From VBDM01 sp035651815 (GTDB lineage Bacteria > Pseudomonadota > Gammaproteobacteria > Burkholderiales > SG8-39), in contig DASRFB010000037.1 of assembly GCA_035651815.1 (NCBI GenBank), positions 1 to 36,533 of the forward strand: a stretch of 36,533 nucleotides of DNA, written 5' to 3'. Under the pieces are notes generated by a model that did no database searches, was not told the DNA's origin, and worked only from the letters and a program-made list of their open reading frames with translations. Both the position numbers and the translations under genes were made by a program. This document shows, piece by piece, positions 9,665-17,782 of this stretch; the stretch's first letter is position 1, and each line of letters opens with the position of its first letter.

Positions 9665-12610
9665 CTACGGCTCCACGGTGAAAGTGTTGGCAGGCACGGC
9701 ATCGGGGGTGCTCGCGCCCGCGGGCGTGATCACCTGGATGACCTTGGACTCGAGCGGCGCGTCGGCCGCGACGCCGATCTGCAGCGTGATGATGGTGCCG
9801 TCGGTGGCCGCGACCGGCGCGGCGTCGATGAACATTCCCGTCGCGGGCGTCGCGGTGACGGCGGTCACGCCCTGGAAGTTGTGGCCGCGGATGGTCATCG
9901 TGAACGTGGTGCCGCGGCTCGCGAGGATGGGCGTTATCGAATCCAGCGTCGGGACGGCGACGCCGATACCGAATTGGTTCGTCCCGGTCGGCGCGAACGG
10001 CACCGGCGTCGAGCCGCGCAGCACGCTCACCCACCGTGTCCCCGGCGTCGCCGTCGCCTGCACCGCGATCGGCACGGAGACCTGCGAGCCATCGGGCGCG
10101 ATCGTGAGCGCGCCGAGGGTGATGTTCGGGTCCGCCGGCACGAGCGCGACGCTGGTGACGTCGCCGAGCGCGAAGCCCGACACCGTCAGCGTGCCGCTCG
10201 CGCCGGGGAACAGCGGGCTCGCGGACAAGCTGCGCGCGACCGGTCCCACCGCGATGCCGACGGGCGAGGACGCCATGAACGTGGCGGGTGGCGGCGGAGG
10301 ATTCGGGTCCTGCAGCACGACGCCGACGGCGGGGCCGACGAACGGTCCAGTCGGAGCGGGCGGCGGCGGGTTCGCGTCCTGCAGGGTCACGCCCACCACC
10401 GGCGAGACGACCGGCGTGAACGTACCGACGATCGCGCTCGTGACGGTCACTGTGTTCTCGGCGGCGAGCACGGACGACGACGTACCGCCGGGCGTGGTGA
10501 CCGTAATCGCACGAGGTCCGGTCGCCGCGGTCGTGGCCGCGCTCGCGCTGACCGTGATCTGCGTGCCCGTGGAATCGACCGTCGGCGGATTGTTCACGGC
10601 GATCCCATCGGGCGGAACGAAACCGACGGCGCTCGCGTTCTGGAAGTTCACGCCGCGGATCGTGAACGTCGTGGCGGCCGCGCCCGTCTGCAGGAAATTC
10701 GGAGTGACCGATTGCAGCGCCGGCGGCGGCGCGCTGATGCGGAACTGCGAAGCGAGCGGGCTCGCGAACGGCACGCTCGCGGTGCCCGCCTTGACCACGA
10801 CCGCGCGTATCGTCTGCGGCGCGCTAGCGGCGATGGTGAGGCTCACGGTGACGCTGGTTCCATCGGCGCTCACGCTCGGCGCGCCCACCGTTACGCCGTC
10901 AGGCGCAGAGAGCTGCACCGCCGTGACGCCCTGCAGAGAGCTGCCGCCGATCGTCACGCTCGTCGTCTGACCGACGATCCCGACCGACGGCGACACCGAA
11001 GTGACCACCGGCCCGACCGCCACGCCCAGCGGCGGTGAGAAGAAGCTCGTGCCCGGCGGCGGCGCATTGCTCTGCACCACCACCCCGACGACCGGCGAAA
11101 TTATGGGCGTGAACGCCGCGTCGACCTGGTTCACCACGGAGAAGGTGTTCGCCGCGGTAGGCGTGGCGTCGGAACTGCCGCCGGGCGTGGTGACGATCAC
11201 GGCGTGCGTACCGGTGGGTCCCAGCGGGCTCACCGAGAATCTCACCGTGGCGATCATTCCGTCTGTGCTCGCGGATGGAGACACGTCGACGGTGATGCCG
11301 GTCCCAGGGACGAAGCGCACTGCCTGGACGTTCTGAAGATTACGGCCCCGAATCGTGAGCGTGGCCGCCGTCGTGCCGGTCGTCGCGAAAATGGGATCGA
11401 TCGACAGGATCTGCGGCGGCGGCAGCGTCACGAGGATCTGGTCCGCGCCGGCGCGCGCGGGCAGATACGGCTGCTGCGTGCCCGAGAACACGATGCGGCG
11501 CGACGTGGTCGCGGCGGTGCCGGACACTGTCACGGGGAAGGAAACGGAACTGCCGTCGGGGGCCGCGCTCACGGCGCCGACGGTCAGGCCGTCGGGGGCG
11601 GACAGTGCTGCAGCGCTTACGCCCGAGAGCTCCCTGCCCGTCACGACCACCGTGGTCGGCCCCGTACCGATCGCGAGCGCTCCTGGTGAGACCGTGTCGA
11701 TAGTCGGGCCTTTCGCGATGCCGACCGGCCTCGTGAGAAGCGGTCCGACCGAGTTCGACGGCGTGGCCGTATTCCGGACCAGGACTCCGACCGAGGCGGC
11801 GAAGCGCGTGCTGATGCCCGTGAAGTCGGTCGCGACGAAGACCGGCGCCGCGGTGCTTGCGAGCCCGGTGGAGCTCAGGGCGATCGATGTCGTGCCCGTC
11901 GCCTTGCCGCTCACACTGATCGTCGCCTGCGTCTGGCCGGCGAGAATGGTGATAGTCGCCGGAGACACGGTCGCGAGGGCGGTATTCGCAGACTGGACCG
12001 ACACCGTATGATCGACGGTGTCCGCCACCGATAACGTCACCAGGAAGTTGTGAGCGGTACCGTCGGGTGGGACCGCGACCGGCTGCGGCGCGACCCCGAG
12101 CTTCGGCAGCACGGGATTGATAGTGATGCTCGCGCCCGCCGTTCCGGCCGCGTTACTCAATGTGATCGCCTGAGGCCCCAGAGCGGCGCTCAGCGCAACG
12201 GCGAGCGAGAACGTGACCTGCGTATCCGACGACTGGACTGCGCCGATGGACAGACCGGCCGCGCTCGTGGTCACTTCCGAATTGACGAGCCCGGTGCCCG
12301 TGATCACGACCTGCGCCGAGTCGCCGCGAGTGACGCTCGCCGGCGTTATCGCCGCGACCGTCGGCGCCTGCGCCGTGCCGCCCGTGATGACCTGGAGGAT
12401 GTTGCCGGCCGCGTCGTAGACGTACTGCGTGACGCGTCCCTGCTCGTCGATGACGCGCACCAGGCGGCCCAGTGCGTCGTAGTCGTACGTCTCCTGCGCC
12501 GCCATCGCGGCCGCGAGCGCGGCGCACGACAGGCACGCGAGCGTCAGCAGACGAGCGAAACGGTAGACCGCTCCGTGTCGGCGCTCGCTCCCTCCACGTT
12601 CTTCGCGCAC
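9665..12610 (-). CDS. Secreted multi-IPT/TIG-domain protein with two N-terminal YD repeats
   Basis: The 981-residue protein starts at a GTG preceded by a long G run (AAGGGGGGGGC) that can serve as a ribosome binding site. A signal peptide lies at about 15-38. Directly after it come two YD repeats (YDYDALGRLVRVIDEQGRVT and YVYDAAGNILQV), the unit of RHS proteins. The rest consists of IPT/TIG beta domains, each opening like ITPASVTRGDSAQVVITGTG. They are arranged in larger repeats joined by Pro-rich linkers (SPVVGV, NPPPP). The protein ends in a beta strand (TFTVEP) with no anchor. It is the first gene of the secreted-protein run. The isolated YD stub suggests domain exchange with, or physical pairing to, the RHS protein three genes downstream. 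Confidence 0.85.
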   Translation of the reverse strand: MREERGGSERRHGAVYRFARLLTLACLSCAALAAAMAAQETYDYDALGRLVRVIDEQGRVTQYVYDAAGNILQVITGGTAQAPTVAAITPASVTRGDSAQVVITGTGLVNSEVTTSAAGLSIGAVQSSDTQVTFSLAVALSAALGPQAITLSNAAGTAGASITINPVLPKLGVAPQPVAVPPDGTAHNFLVTLSVADTVDHTVSVQSANTALATVSPATITILAGQTQATISVSGKATGTTSIALSSTGLASTAAPVFVATDFTGISTRFAASVGVLVRNTATPSNSVGPLLTRPVGIAKGPTIDTVSPGALAIGTGPTTVVVTGRELSGVSAAALSAPDGLTVGAVSAAPDGSSVSFPVTVSGTAATTSRRIVFSGTQQPYLPARAGADQILVTLPPPQILSIDPIFATTGTTAATLTIRGRNLQNVQAVRFVPGTGITVDVSPSASTDGMIATVRFSVSPLGPTGTHAVIVTTPGGSSDATPTAANTFSVVNQVDAAFTPIISPVVGVVVQSNAPPPGTSFFSPPLGVAVGPVVTSVSPSVGIVGQTTSVTIGGSSLQGVTAVQLSAPDGVTVGAPSVSADGTSVTVSLTIAASAPQTIRAVVVKAGTASVPFASPLASQFRISAPPPALQSVTPNFLQTGAAATTFTIRGVNFQNASAVGFVPPDGIAVNNPPTVDSTGTQITVSASAATTAATGPRAITVTTPGGTSSSVLAAENTVTVTSAIVGTFTPVVSPVVGVTLQDANPPPPAPTGPFVGPAVGVVLQDPNPPPPPATFMASSPVGIAVGPVARSLSASPLFPGASGTLTVSGFALGDVTSVALVPADPNITLGALTIAPDGSQVSVPIAVQATATPGTRWVSVLRGSTPVPFAPTGTNQFGIGVAVPTLDSITPILASRGTTFTMTIRGHNFQGVTAVTATPATGMFIDAAPVAATDGTIITLQIGVAADAPLESKVIQVITPAGASTPDAVPANTFTVEP

Positions 12611-12729
12611 GCCCCCCCTTGACCGGATGTGCTGCGATCTGCGCGACCATGCGACCGTGCGAATCGCGGCGTCAGCCGATCAGCTTTTCGTTTCTTTCTG
12701 TCGGATCGGCGAATCAAACCGACGTTAGC

Positions 12730-12757
12730 AGAATTGAGCGCTCCGGCAACCTGTCAA
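12730..12757 (-). promoter_or_regulatory. Possible sigma-70 promoter of the secreted-protein/RHS operon
   Basis: On the minus strand TTGACA (complement of 12752-12757) is followed after about 16 bases by AATTCT, a weak -10. It lies about 120 bases before the GTG at 12610, in the 218-base gap between the cohesin-like gene and the operon. The -35 is perfect but the -10 is poor. Confidence 0.3.
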
Positions 12758-12828
12758 AAAGTACAGTGTCCGGAAGACGACAGACAAGCGATGCGCAGCA
12801 GCGCGCGCTAATGTTGCAAGTGCACGAC

Positions 12829-13866
12829 CTAGGGAGTGATCGTCGTCTTGAACGCGCCGAGCGCCGTGTACGCGATCGGCCGCCCCGCCGGTCCCTGCAG
12901 GTTGAGCGCCGCGACGCTCAGCTCCGCCGAGGTCCCCGCCTTGATCGGCTTGAACGTGAGCACGAGGAGCTCCGCGTCGTTGGCCGGGGCCGGCGCGGCG
13001 CGATTCGACACGCCGATATAGATCGACCCCTCGCCGTTGATGCGGTAGCCGAAGTTCGCGCCGTCGGCGCCGAAATAGCGCCCGGGGCGCACCGATACGG
13101 GCTCGAGGAGCTTCGGGTCGAAGCGCACTTCCATGGGCGCCGAGCGGACCTGCTCGCCAGTCATGCGCAGCGCGACGTTGAAGCTCGCGCCCGCCTTCGC
13201 GCTCGCGGGGCCCTCCCAACGGAGGCGCGCGGGCTCGGCGGACGGCGCGCGCTGCGGTGCCGTCGGCGCGGGTGCCGCGGCTACCGCGGGCGCTGTCGCG
13301 ACGGCGGGCGTCGCCGCGCGCGGAGCCGCGGCACCGGCGCTGCGCACGATCGCGCGCGCCTGCGCTTCGGCGTCTTCGCCGGGCACGCTGAAGCGCATCG
13401 TCTGCTGCTGGCCGCTCGCCAGGTGGACGAACACCATCTGGTCGGGCTTGATCGATTCCACGCGGTACGCGCCGTCGAGCGTCTCGCCTTCGCTCACCCG
13501 GAAAGTGTCGTCGCCGCGCGCGAGATAGACCTGCGTGCCCGTGGGCAGCACCAGCTCGCCGACGTAGCGGTAAGGCAGCGGCGGCGCGACCGGCGGGGGC
13601 GGCGCGGCGGCGACCGCGGCGGCGGGCCGGCGCGCGGGCGCCGGCGTCCACGACTGGGCGGAGAACGGATCTTTCCCCGCGCGTTGCAAAGGCGCGCGCT
13701 CGGGCAGCTCGGCGCGGAACTCGTCCGTTGCGCGCGCGGCGGAGCCGGGTTGCCCGGCGGATGCCGGCGCGGGCGAGCGCGGGCCGGAGCCCTGGTCCAG
13801 CACGACCCACGCGCCGACCGCCGCCAGGACGGCGAGAAACACCGCTATTCTCGGCGGCTTACGCAT
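12829..13866 (-). CDS. Membrane-anchored protein with GspC/PilP-like and C-terminal cohesin-like domains
   Basis: The 345-residue protein has one N-terminal membrane helix (IAVFLAVLAAVGAWVVL, residues 8-24) and a Pro/Ala-rich periplasmic linker. A small beta domain at about 97-160 (LPYRYVGELVLPTGTQVYLA, then RVSEGETLDGAYRVESI) resembles those of type II secretion and type IV pilus accessory proteins of the GspC/PilP type. After a second Ala/Pro linker, residues about 215-345 look like a cohesin-type beta domain (FNVALRMTG, MEVRFDPKLLEPV, LTFKPIKAGT). The combination suggests a periplasmic adaptor. No other secretion genes are visible. It is upstream of, and in the same orientation as, the secreted-protein operon. 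Exact function unknown. Confidence 0.7.
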   Translation of the reverse strand: MRKPPRIAVFLAVLAAVGAWVVLDQGSGPRSPAPASAGQPGSAARATDEFRAELPERAPLQRAGKDPFSAQSWTPAPARRPAAAVAAAPPPPVAPPLPYRYVGELVLPTGTQVYLARGDDTFRVSEGETLDGAYRVESIKPDQMVFVHLASGQQQTMRFSVPGEDAEAQARAIVRSAGAAAPRAATPAVATAPAVAAAPAPTAPQRAPSAEPARLRWEGPASAKAGASFNVALRMTGEQVRSAPMEVRFDPKLLEPVSVRPGRYFGADGANFGYRINGEGSIYIGVSNRAAPAPANDAELLVLTFKPIKAGTSAELSVAALNLQGPAGRPIAYTALGAFKTTITP

Positions 13867-14000
13867 CTGGGACGCGCCAATTAGACACTGCTGATCGAGA
13901 CGGCTTCGGAAGACCCATCGTTAGGATAGCAGGTCGCCGTTCTCAGGGCGCTGCGAATGCGGTAGATTGACGGCGTTTCGCACGTTTCCAGGGGAGGGGA

Positions 14001-14768
14001 ATGCGCCCGCGCTGGCTGAAAAGCGTCGAGGGCTCGGGTTCCTTCGCGCAGCTTCGGAGCGCGGTCGAGGCGAACGCCGCGCGGTTCGGCTTCCGCTATT
14101 TCATCTATCACGGCTGCTTCCCCGGCACGCGCGCGGGAGCGAACGTCCATTTCGACAACTGCCCCGAGAGCTGGCGCGAGTTCTACCGCGCGCTGGACGA
14201 CGGCGATCGGCCGCTGCGGCTGCGCGAGCCGTACGAGGTGACGCCGCGGCTGTGGTCGCAGATGGCGCAGCTCGCTCCCGGCTTCTTCGAGGCGGCGCGG
14301 CGGCTGGGGCTCGCGACCGGCGCCACGCACGCGGTGCACGGGCCGCGCGGGGAATGGAGCTCGGTCAGCTTCGTCAAGGATCGCGACGGCATGCGCGCGG
14401 AGTACGAGATACGCACCGCGCTCGCGGGCTGCCAGCTGCTCGCGAGCTACGTGCACGACAGCGTCGGCCGCATGGTGGAGGAGCGCGGTCGCGAGTCGAT
14501 CGTGGTGGCCCAGCCGGCGCCCGACGCGGGCGATCTCAACGAGCGCGAGCGCCAGGTCCTGACCTGGGCGGCTGCGGGGAAGACGACGGCGGAGATCGCG
14601 TCGCTCATGCCGATCTCCAAGCGCACGGTGATCTTCCATCTCTCGAACGCCCGGCGCAAGCTCGGCGCGGCCAACTCGCGCCACGCCGTCACGCGCGCCA
14701 TCTCGCTCGGCCTGATCGACGCGAGAAGCGAGGCGCGCCGCGCACCCGGCGGCGCGGAGCCGGTCTAG
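14001..14768 (+). CDS. LuxR-family regulator with autoinducer-binding-like domain (solo 1)
   Basis: The start at 14001 has GGGAGGGG just upstream. Residues about 15-165 match the LuxR ligand-binding domain and about 178-240 the LuxR-type helix-turn-helix (LNERERQVLTWAAAGKTTAE, SKRTVIFHLSNARRKLGA). Of the pocket residues conserved in acyl-homoserine-lactone receptors, Trp (W58), Tyr (Y62) and a second Trp (W85) are present. The usual Asp-Pro pair is interrupted (D69-R70-P71), so the ligand may differ. No luxI-type synthase is in the window, so this is an orphan LuxR. It converges on phaR with overlapping 3' ends. Confidence 0.85.
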   Translation: MRPRWLKSVEGSGSFAQLRSAVEANAARFGFRYFIYHGCFPGTRAGANVHFDNCPESWREFYRALDDGDRPLRLREPYEVTPRLWSQMAQLAPGFFEAARRLGLATGATHAVHGPRGEWSSVSFVKDRDGMRAEYEIRTALAGCQLLASYVHDSVGRMVEERGRESIVVAQPAPDAGDLNERERQVLTWAAAGKTTAEIASLMPISKRTVIFHLSNARRKLGAANSRHAVTRAISLGLIDARSEARRAPGGAEPV

Positions 14769-15364
14769 GATTTCTTGTCGTCGTCGTCGGGCTTCTTGCC
14801 CGGCGGCGGCTCGGCGCCCGCGCCGAATCCGGGGAAGCCCGGGAACGTAAACCCGGAGAACATGTTGCGCGTCTGGTTCTGCAGCTGTTCCTGCATCTGT
14901 ATGAACACGTTGCGGCTCTGCTCCATGTACGCGGACATGAGGCTTTGCATCGCCGGCGCCTGGAAGCTCATGAACTGCTTCCACAGCTCCTCGTTGAACT
15001 TTACCGGCTCGCCGTAGAGCTGCTTCGACTGTTCCTGCATGCGCTTCTGGATCTCGGTGAAGAGCTGCATGTTGCGCTCGAGGTAGGCGCCCAGCATTCC
15101 CTGCATCGCGTTGCCGTACGAGCGGATGAACTGCGTGAGAATGTCGGAGGAGAACATCGGCGCGCCGCTCGCCTCCTCCTCGAGGATGATCTGCAGCAGG
15201 ATCGCGCGCGTCAGGTCCTCGCTGGTCTTCGCGTCGACGACCTGGAACTCCTCGTTCTGCAGCACGAGCTGCTTCACGTCCGCGAGCGTGATGTACGTGC
15301 TCGTCCGGGTATCGTAGAGGCGTCGGTTGGGATACTTCTTGATCAGTCGGACGGGTTCCGGCAT
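14765..15364 (-). CDS. phaR: PhaR, polyhydroxyalkanoate synthesis repressor
   Basis: The protein has 199 residues from the ATG at 15364 (GAGGG upstream). A longer in-frame start at 15472 would place an unconserved 36-residue leader across the divergent promoter region. The N-terminus carries the PHB/PHA accumulation regulator DNA-binding domain (VRLIKKYPNRRLYDTRTSTY). Two accumulation-regulator repeats follow (DILTQFIRSYGNAMQGMLG region), then Gln-rich amphipathic helices and an acidic/basic tail (KKPDDDDKKS). PhaR is known to bind nascent PHB granules and DNA. It represses phasin genes until granules titrate it. It is divergent from the phasin gene, with about 150 bases between starts, which fits direct control. 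Confidence 0.93.
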   Translation of the reverse strand: MPEPVRLIKKYPNRRLYDTRTSTYITLADVKQLVLQNEEFQVVDAKTSEDLTRAILLQIILEEEASGAPMFSSDILTQFIRSYGNAMQGMLGAYLERNMQLFTEIQKRMQEQSKQLYGEPVKFNEELWKQFMSFQAPAMQSLMSAYMEQSRNVFIQMQEQLQNQTRNMFSGFTFPGFPGFGAGAEPPPGKKPDDDDKKS

Positions 15365-15435
15365 GAGGCCCTCGCTGGCCGCGTTGCGCTGCGGCAATCG
15401 GTTCCTGGCGGGATTGCGCCTTGACGAATAAGCTC

Positions 15436-15480
15436 GATGCTGCTCCGCAATATTGAATGTATTCTGCACCAAAGCGGTCT
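15436..15480. promoter_or_regulatory. phaR/phasin divergent control region with a TGC/GCA-rich element
   Basis: This stretch contains TGCTGCTCCGCAATATT and, a few bases on, TTCTGCA. The 8-mer GCAATATT recurs on the coding strand just upstream of phaC (around 20726-20733). PhaR sites described in other bacteria are TGC/GCA-rich, so this is a candidate PhaR operator. The assignment is inferred from sequence likeness and position. Confidence 0.35.
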
Positions 15481-15517
15481 ATCTTCAAAGCAGACCCATT
15501 CTGCGAGGAGGAGTGCC

Positions 15518-16060
15518 ATGGTCCAAGCACCGGAGAAGCTCTCGGGGTGGCAGCGAGCCGCCATCGACACCACCATCGCGTGCGCCCAGACGGCGCTCGC
15601 CGGTGCGGAGCAGCTGCTGCGTCTGAATATCGACGCCGCGCGCCGCGCGCTCGAGCAGCACGCACAGGGCGTGCGCGCGCTCCTCGGGACGAGCGACCCG
15701 GCCGAGCTCATGCGGCTGCGCTCGCGTCTCGCGCAGCAGACCATGGAGCAGGCGGCGGCGTACGCCCAGGAAGTCTACGAGCTCGTGCGCGAGACGCAGT
15801 CGCAGCTCGCGCAGCACGCCGAGCGGCAGCTCGCGGGCCTGAACGACGACCTCGCACGGCGCTCGGACGAAGGCGCGAGCCCGGGAGCCGAGGTCGCGGT
15901 GGCGGCGGTGAGGTCCTCGATCGCCGCGTCCGCGGCCGTGATGGAGAACCTCAACCGGGCGACCCAGCAGTTCGCCGACCTGTCGCAGGCGACGATCCGC
16001 GCGGCGGCGACGAACCTGGGGCGCGTCGGCGAGCCGCAGGCGCCGGGACCGCGCGTCTAG
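15518..16060 (+). CDS. Phasin family granule-associated protein
   Basis: The 180-residue protein starts at the ATG at 15518, preceded by the strong ribosome binding site GAGGAGGAG. The sequence is nearly all amphipathic helix, rich in Ala, Gln, Glu and Arg (LLRLNIDAARRALEQHAQGV, LAQQTMEQAAAYAQEVYEL), as in phasin-2 proteins. No signal peptide or membrane segment is visible. Phasins coat PHB granules and control their size and number. It lies divergent to phaR, its expected repressor. Its stop codon overlaps the stop of the convergent phaB copy within CTAG. Confidence 0.88.
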   Translation: MVQAPEKLSGWQRAAIDTTIACAQTALAGAEQLLRLNIDAARRALEQHAQGVRALLGTSDPAELMRLRSRLAQQTMEQAAAYAQEVYELVRETQSQLAQHAERQLAGLNDDLARRSDEGASPGAEVAVAAVRSSIAASAAVMENLNRATQQFADLSQATIRAAATNLGRVGEPQAPGPRV

Positions 16061-16800
16061 GCCATGTGCTGGCCGCCGTTGATGGCGATGTTGGCGCCGT
16101 TCACGAAGGCCGCCTCCTCCGAGCAGAGGTAGATGATCAGGCCGGCGACCTCCTCGGGCTTGCCGAGGCGGCCGACGGGGATTTGCGGCAGGATCTTCGA
16201 GTCGAGGATTTCCTTGGGGATCGCGGTCACCATCTTGGTGCCGATGTAGCCGGGCGAGATCGTGTTCACCGTGACGCCCTTCTTCGCGACCTCGAGCGCG
16301 AGCGACTTGGTGAAGCCGTGCATGCCGGCCTTGGCTGCGGCGTAGTTCGTCTGGCCGAACGCGCCCTTCGATCCGTTCACCGACGAGACGTTGATGATCC
16401 GGCCCCAGCCGCGGTCGACCATGCCGTCGCACACCTGCTTCGCCATGTTGAACACCGAGTCGAGGTTGGTGCGCAGCACCGCGTCCCAGTCGGACTTGCC
16501 CATCTTGCGGAACGTCATGTCGCGCGTGATGCCGGCGTTGTTCACCAGGATGTCCACGGCGCCGAGATCGGCGACGACGGTCTCGACGCAGCGCTTCGCC
16601 GAATCGTAATCGGCGACGTCGCAGGCGTACGCGCGGAAGGCGTAGCCGCGCGCTTTCATCTCGCCGATCCACGCCTCCGACTGCTTGTTCGAGGGCGAAT
16701 ACGTGACCGCGACTCGATAGCCCGCGTCCGACATTTTCGTGCTGATGGTCTCGCCCAGACCGCCCATGCCGCCCGTGATCAGGGCCAATCGCTGCGCCAT
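16057..16800 (-). CDS. phaB: PhaB, acetoacetyl-CoA reductase (copy 1, separate unit)
   Basis: This 247-residue short-chain dehydrogenase has the nucleotide-binding motif GGMGGLG at residues 10-16, NNAG at 87-90, and the catalytic Ser140, Tyr153 and Lys157 in NVSSVNGSKGAFGQTNYAAAK order. The sequence is typical of NADPH-dependent PhaB, which reduces acetoacetyl-CoA to (R)-3-hydroxybutyryl-CoA for PHB synthesis. The ATG has AAGGAGG nine bases upstream. A strong terminator between it and the phaCAB operon means it probably has its own promoter. It is clearly related to the second copy just upstream but lacks that copy's N-terminal extension. Confidence 0.93.
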   Translation of the reverse strand: MAQRLALITGGMGGLGETISTKMSDAGYRVAVTYSPSNKQSEAWIGEMKARGYAFRAYACDVADYDSAKRCVETVVADLGAVDILVNNAGITRDMTFRKMGKSDWDAVLRTNLDSVFNMAKQVCDGMVDRGWGRIINVSSVNGSKGAFGQTNYAAAKAGMHGFTKSLALEVAKKGVTVNTISPGYIGTKMVTAIPKEILDSKILPQIPVGRLGKPEEVAGLIIYLCSEEAAFVNGANIAINGGQHMA

Positions 16801-16863
16801 GAAATTCCTCCTTCGGTTCGCTCCATTCTCTTGCGAATCGACGCCGAAGTCGATTTGCGGCGC

Positions 16864-16893
16864 AAAAAGAAAAAGCCCCGCGGAGCGGGGCTT
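16864..16893 (-). terminator. Intrinsic terminator after phaC-phaA-phaB
   Basis: A 9-bp stem (AAGCCCCGC / GCGGGGCTT) with a 3-base loop is followed on the minus strand by a T-rich tract (TTTTTCTTTTT). It lies about 30 bases past the stop of the operon phaB copy and separates it from the second phaB. Confidence 0.9.
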
Positions 16894-16902
16894 CTTTTCC
16901 GG

Positions 16903-16930
16903 TCGTCCCCGCGAAAGCGGGTGTCATTCC
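16903..16930. repeat. REP-like hairpin next to phaB stop
   Basis: The sequence CCCGCGAAAGCGGG, flanked by CGTC and GTCATTCC, resembles the short palindromic intergenic repeats (type CCCGCGAAAGCGGG) scattered in many proteobacterial genomes. It spans the stop region of the operon phaB copy, just before the terminator. Only one copy is seen in this window. Confidence 0.5.
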
Positions 16931-17730
16931 ATATGCAGGCCGCCGTTGATGGAGATATTGGCCCCGGTGACGTAGCCCGCCTCCTCGGACACGAGGTACC
17001 CGATCAGGCCGGCGATCTCGTCGGGCTGAGCCAGCCGGCCCATGGGGATCTGGTCGACGACGGACTTCAGGACCTCGGGCTTCATCGCCTTCACCATGTC
17101 GGTCTCGACGTAGCCCGGCGAGATGGTGTTCACCGTCACGCCCTTCTTCACGACCTCCTGCGCGAGCGCCTTGGTGAAGCCGTGCATGCCGGCCTTGGCG
17201 GCGGAGTAGTTCGTCTGCCCGAACTGGCCTTTGAGCGCGTTCACCGACGACATGTTGACGATGCGCCCCCAGCCGCGCTCGATCATGCCCTCGATGACCT
17301 GGCGCGTGACGTTGAACACGCTGTTCAGGTTGGTGTTGATCACCGCGTACCAGTCGCTCGGCGACATGCGCTTGAACACGCCGTCGCGCGTGATGCCGGC
17401 GTTGTTCACCAGGATGTCGACCGGTCCGACGATGGACTTGATCTTGTAGAACATCTCGGCGCACGACTCGTAGTCGTCGACGTTGCCCTCGGCGGCGTAG
17501 AGGCTCAGCCCCTCGGCGCGCATCGCGTCGAGCCACTGCTCCTTCTTATCGTACCCGGGGAGACAGCCCGCGACGACGCGGACCCCGTTTTTCGCGAGAC
17601 GCCGGCAGACCGCCGTGCCGATCCCGCCCATGCCGCCGGTGACGAAGGCGATCCTCTGTTTCAGCTGCTTGTCCGATTCCTCGGATGCGCCCGCGCCCTT
17701 GCGCGTCTTGGGTGCCATTACTGAACTCAT
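16924..17730 (-). CDS. phaB: PhaB, acetoacetyl-CoA reductase (copy 2, phaCAB operon)
   Basis: The 268-residue short-chain dehydrogenase starts at the ATG at 17730, preceded by AGAGG five bases upstream. Before the Rossmann motif (FVTGGMGGIGTA) it has about 27 extra residues, charged and Ser/Lys-rich (MSSVMAPKTRKG). The first copy lacks these. It keeps the NNAG motif and the Ser-Tyr-Lys catalytic set (NMSSVNALKGQFGQTNYSAAK). The C-terminal SINGGLHM is typical of PhaB. It is 52 bases behind phaA and ends at the intrinsic terminator, so it is the last gene of phaC-phaA-phaB. It supplies (R)-3-hydroxybutyryl-CoA to PhaC. Confidence 0.92.
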   Translation of the reverse strand: MSSVMAPKTRKGAGASEESDKQLKQRIAFVTGGMGGIGTAVCRRLAKNGVRVVAGCLPGYDKKEQWLDAMRAEGLSLYAAEGNVDDYESCAEMFYKIKSIVGPVDILVNNAGITRDGVFKRMSPSDWYAVINTNLNSVFNVTRQVIEGMIERGWGRIVNMSSVNALKGQFGQTNYSAAKAGMHGFTKALAQEVVKKGVTVNTISPGYVETDMVKAMKPEVLKSVVDQIPMGRLAQPDEIAGLIGYLVSEEAGYVTGANISINGGLHME

Positions 17731-17782
17731 ATTTACCTCTTCTCCCTGTGATACGCCGCGGCGGTTGCTTGCGCCCCGCGGC

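Noticed and set aside
12814..12831. Sigma-54-like sequence before the secreted-protein operon (GG-N10-GC with TTGCA)
   Set aside because: The -24 half matches only in GG, the distance to the gene is about 200 bases, and no palindrome pair is near.
15485..17536. Long minus-strand open frame through the phasin and both phaB genes
   Set aside because: Composition is typical of an out-of-frame reading; phasin and PhaB are certain in other frames.
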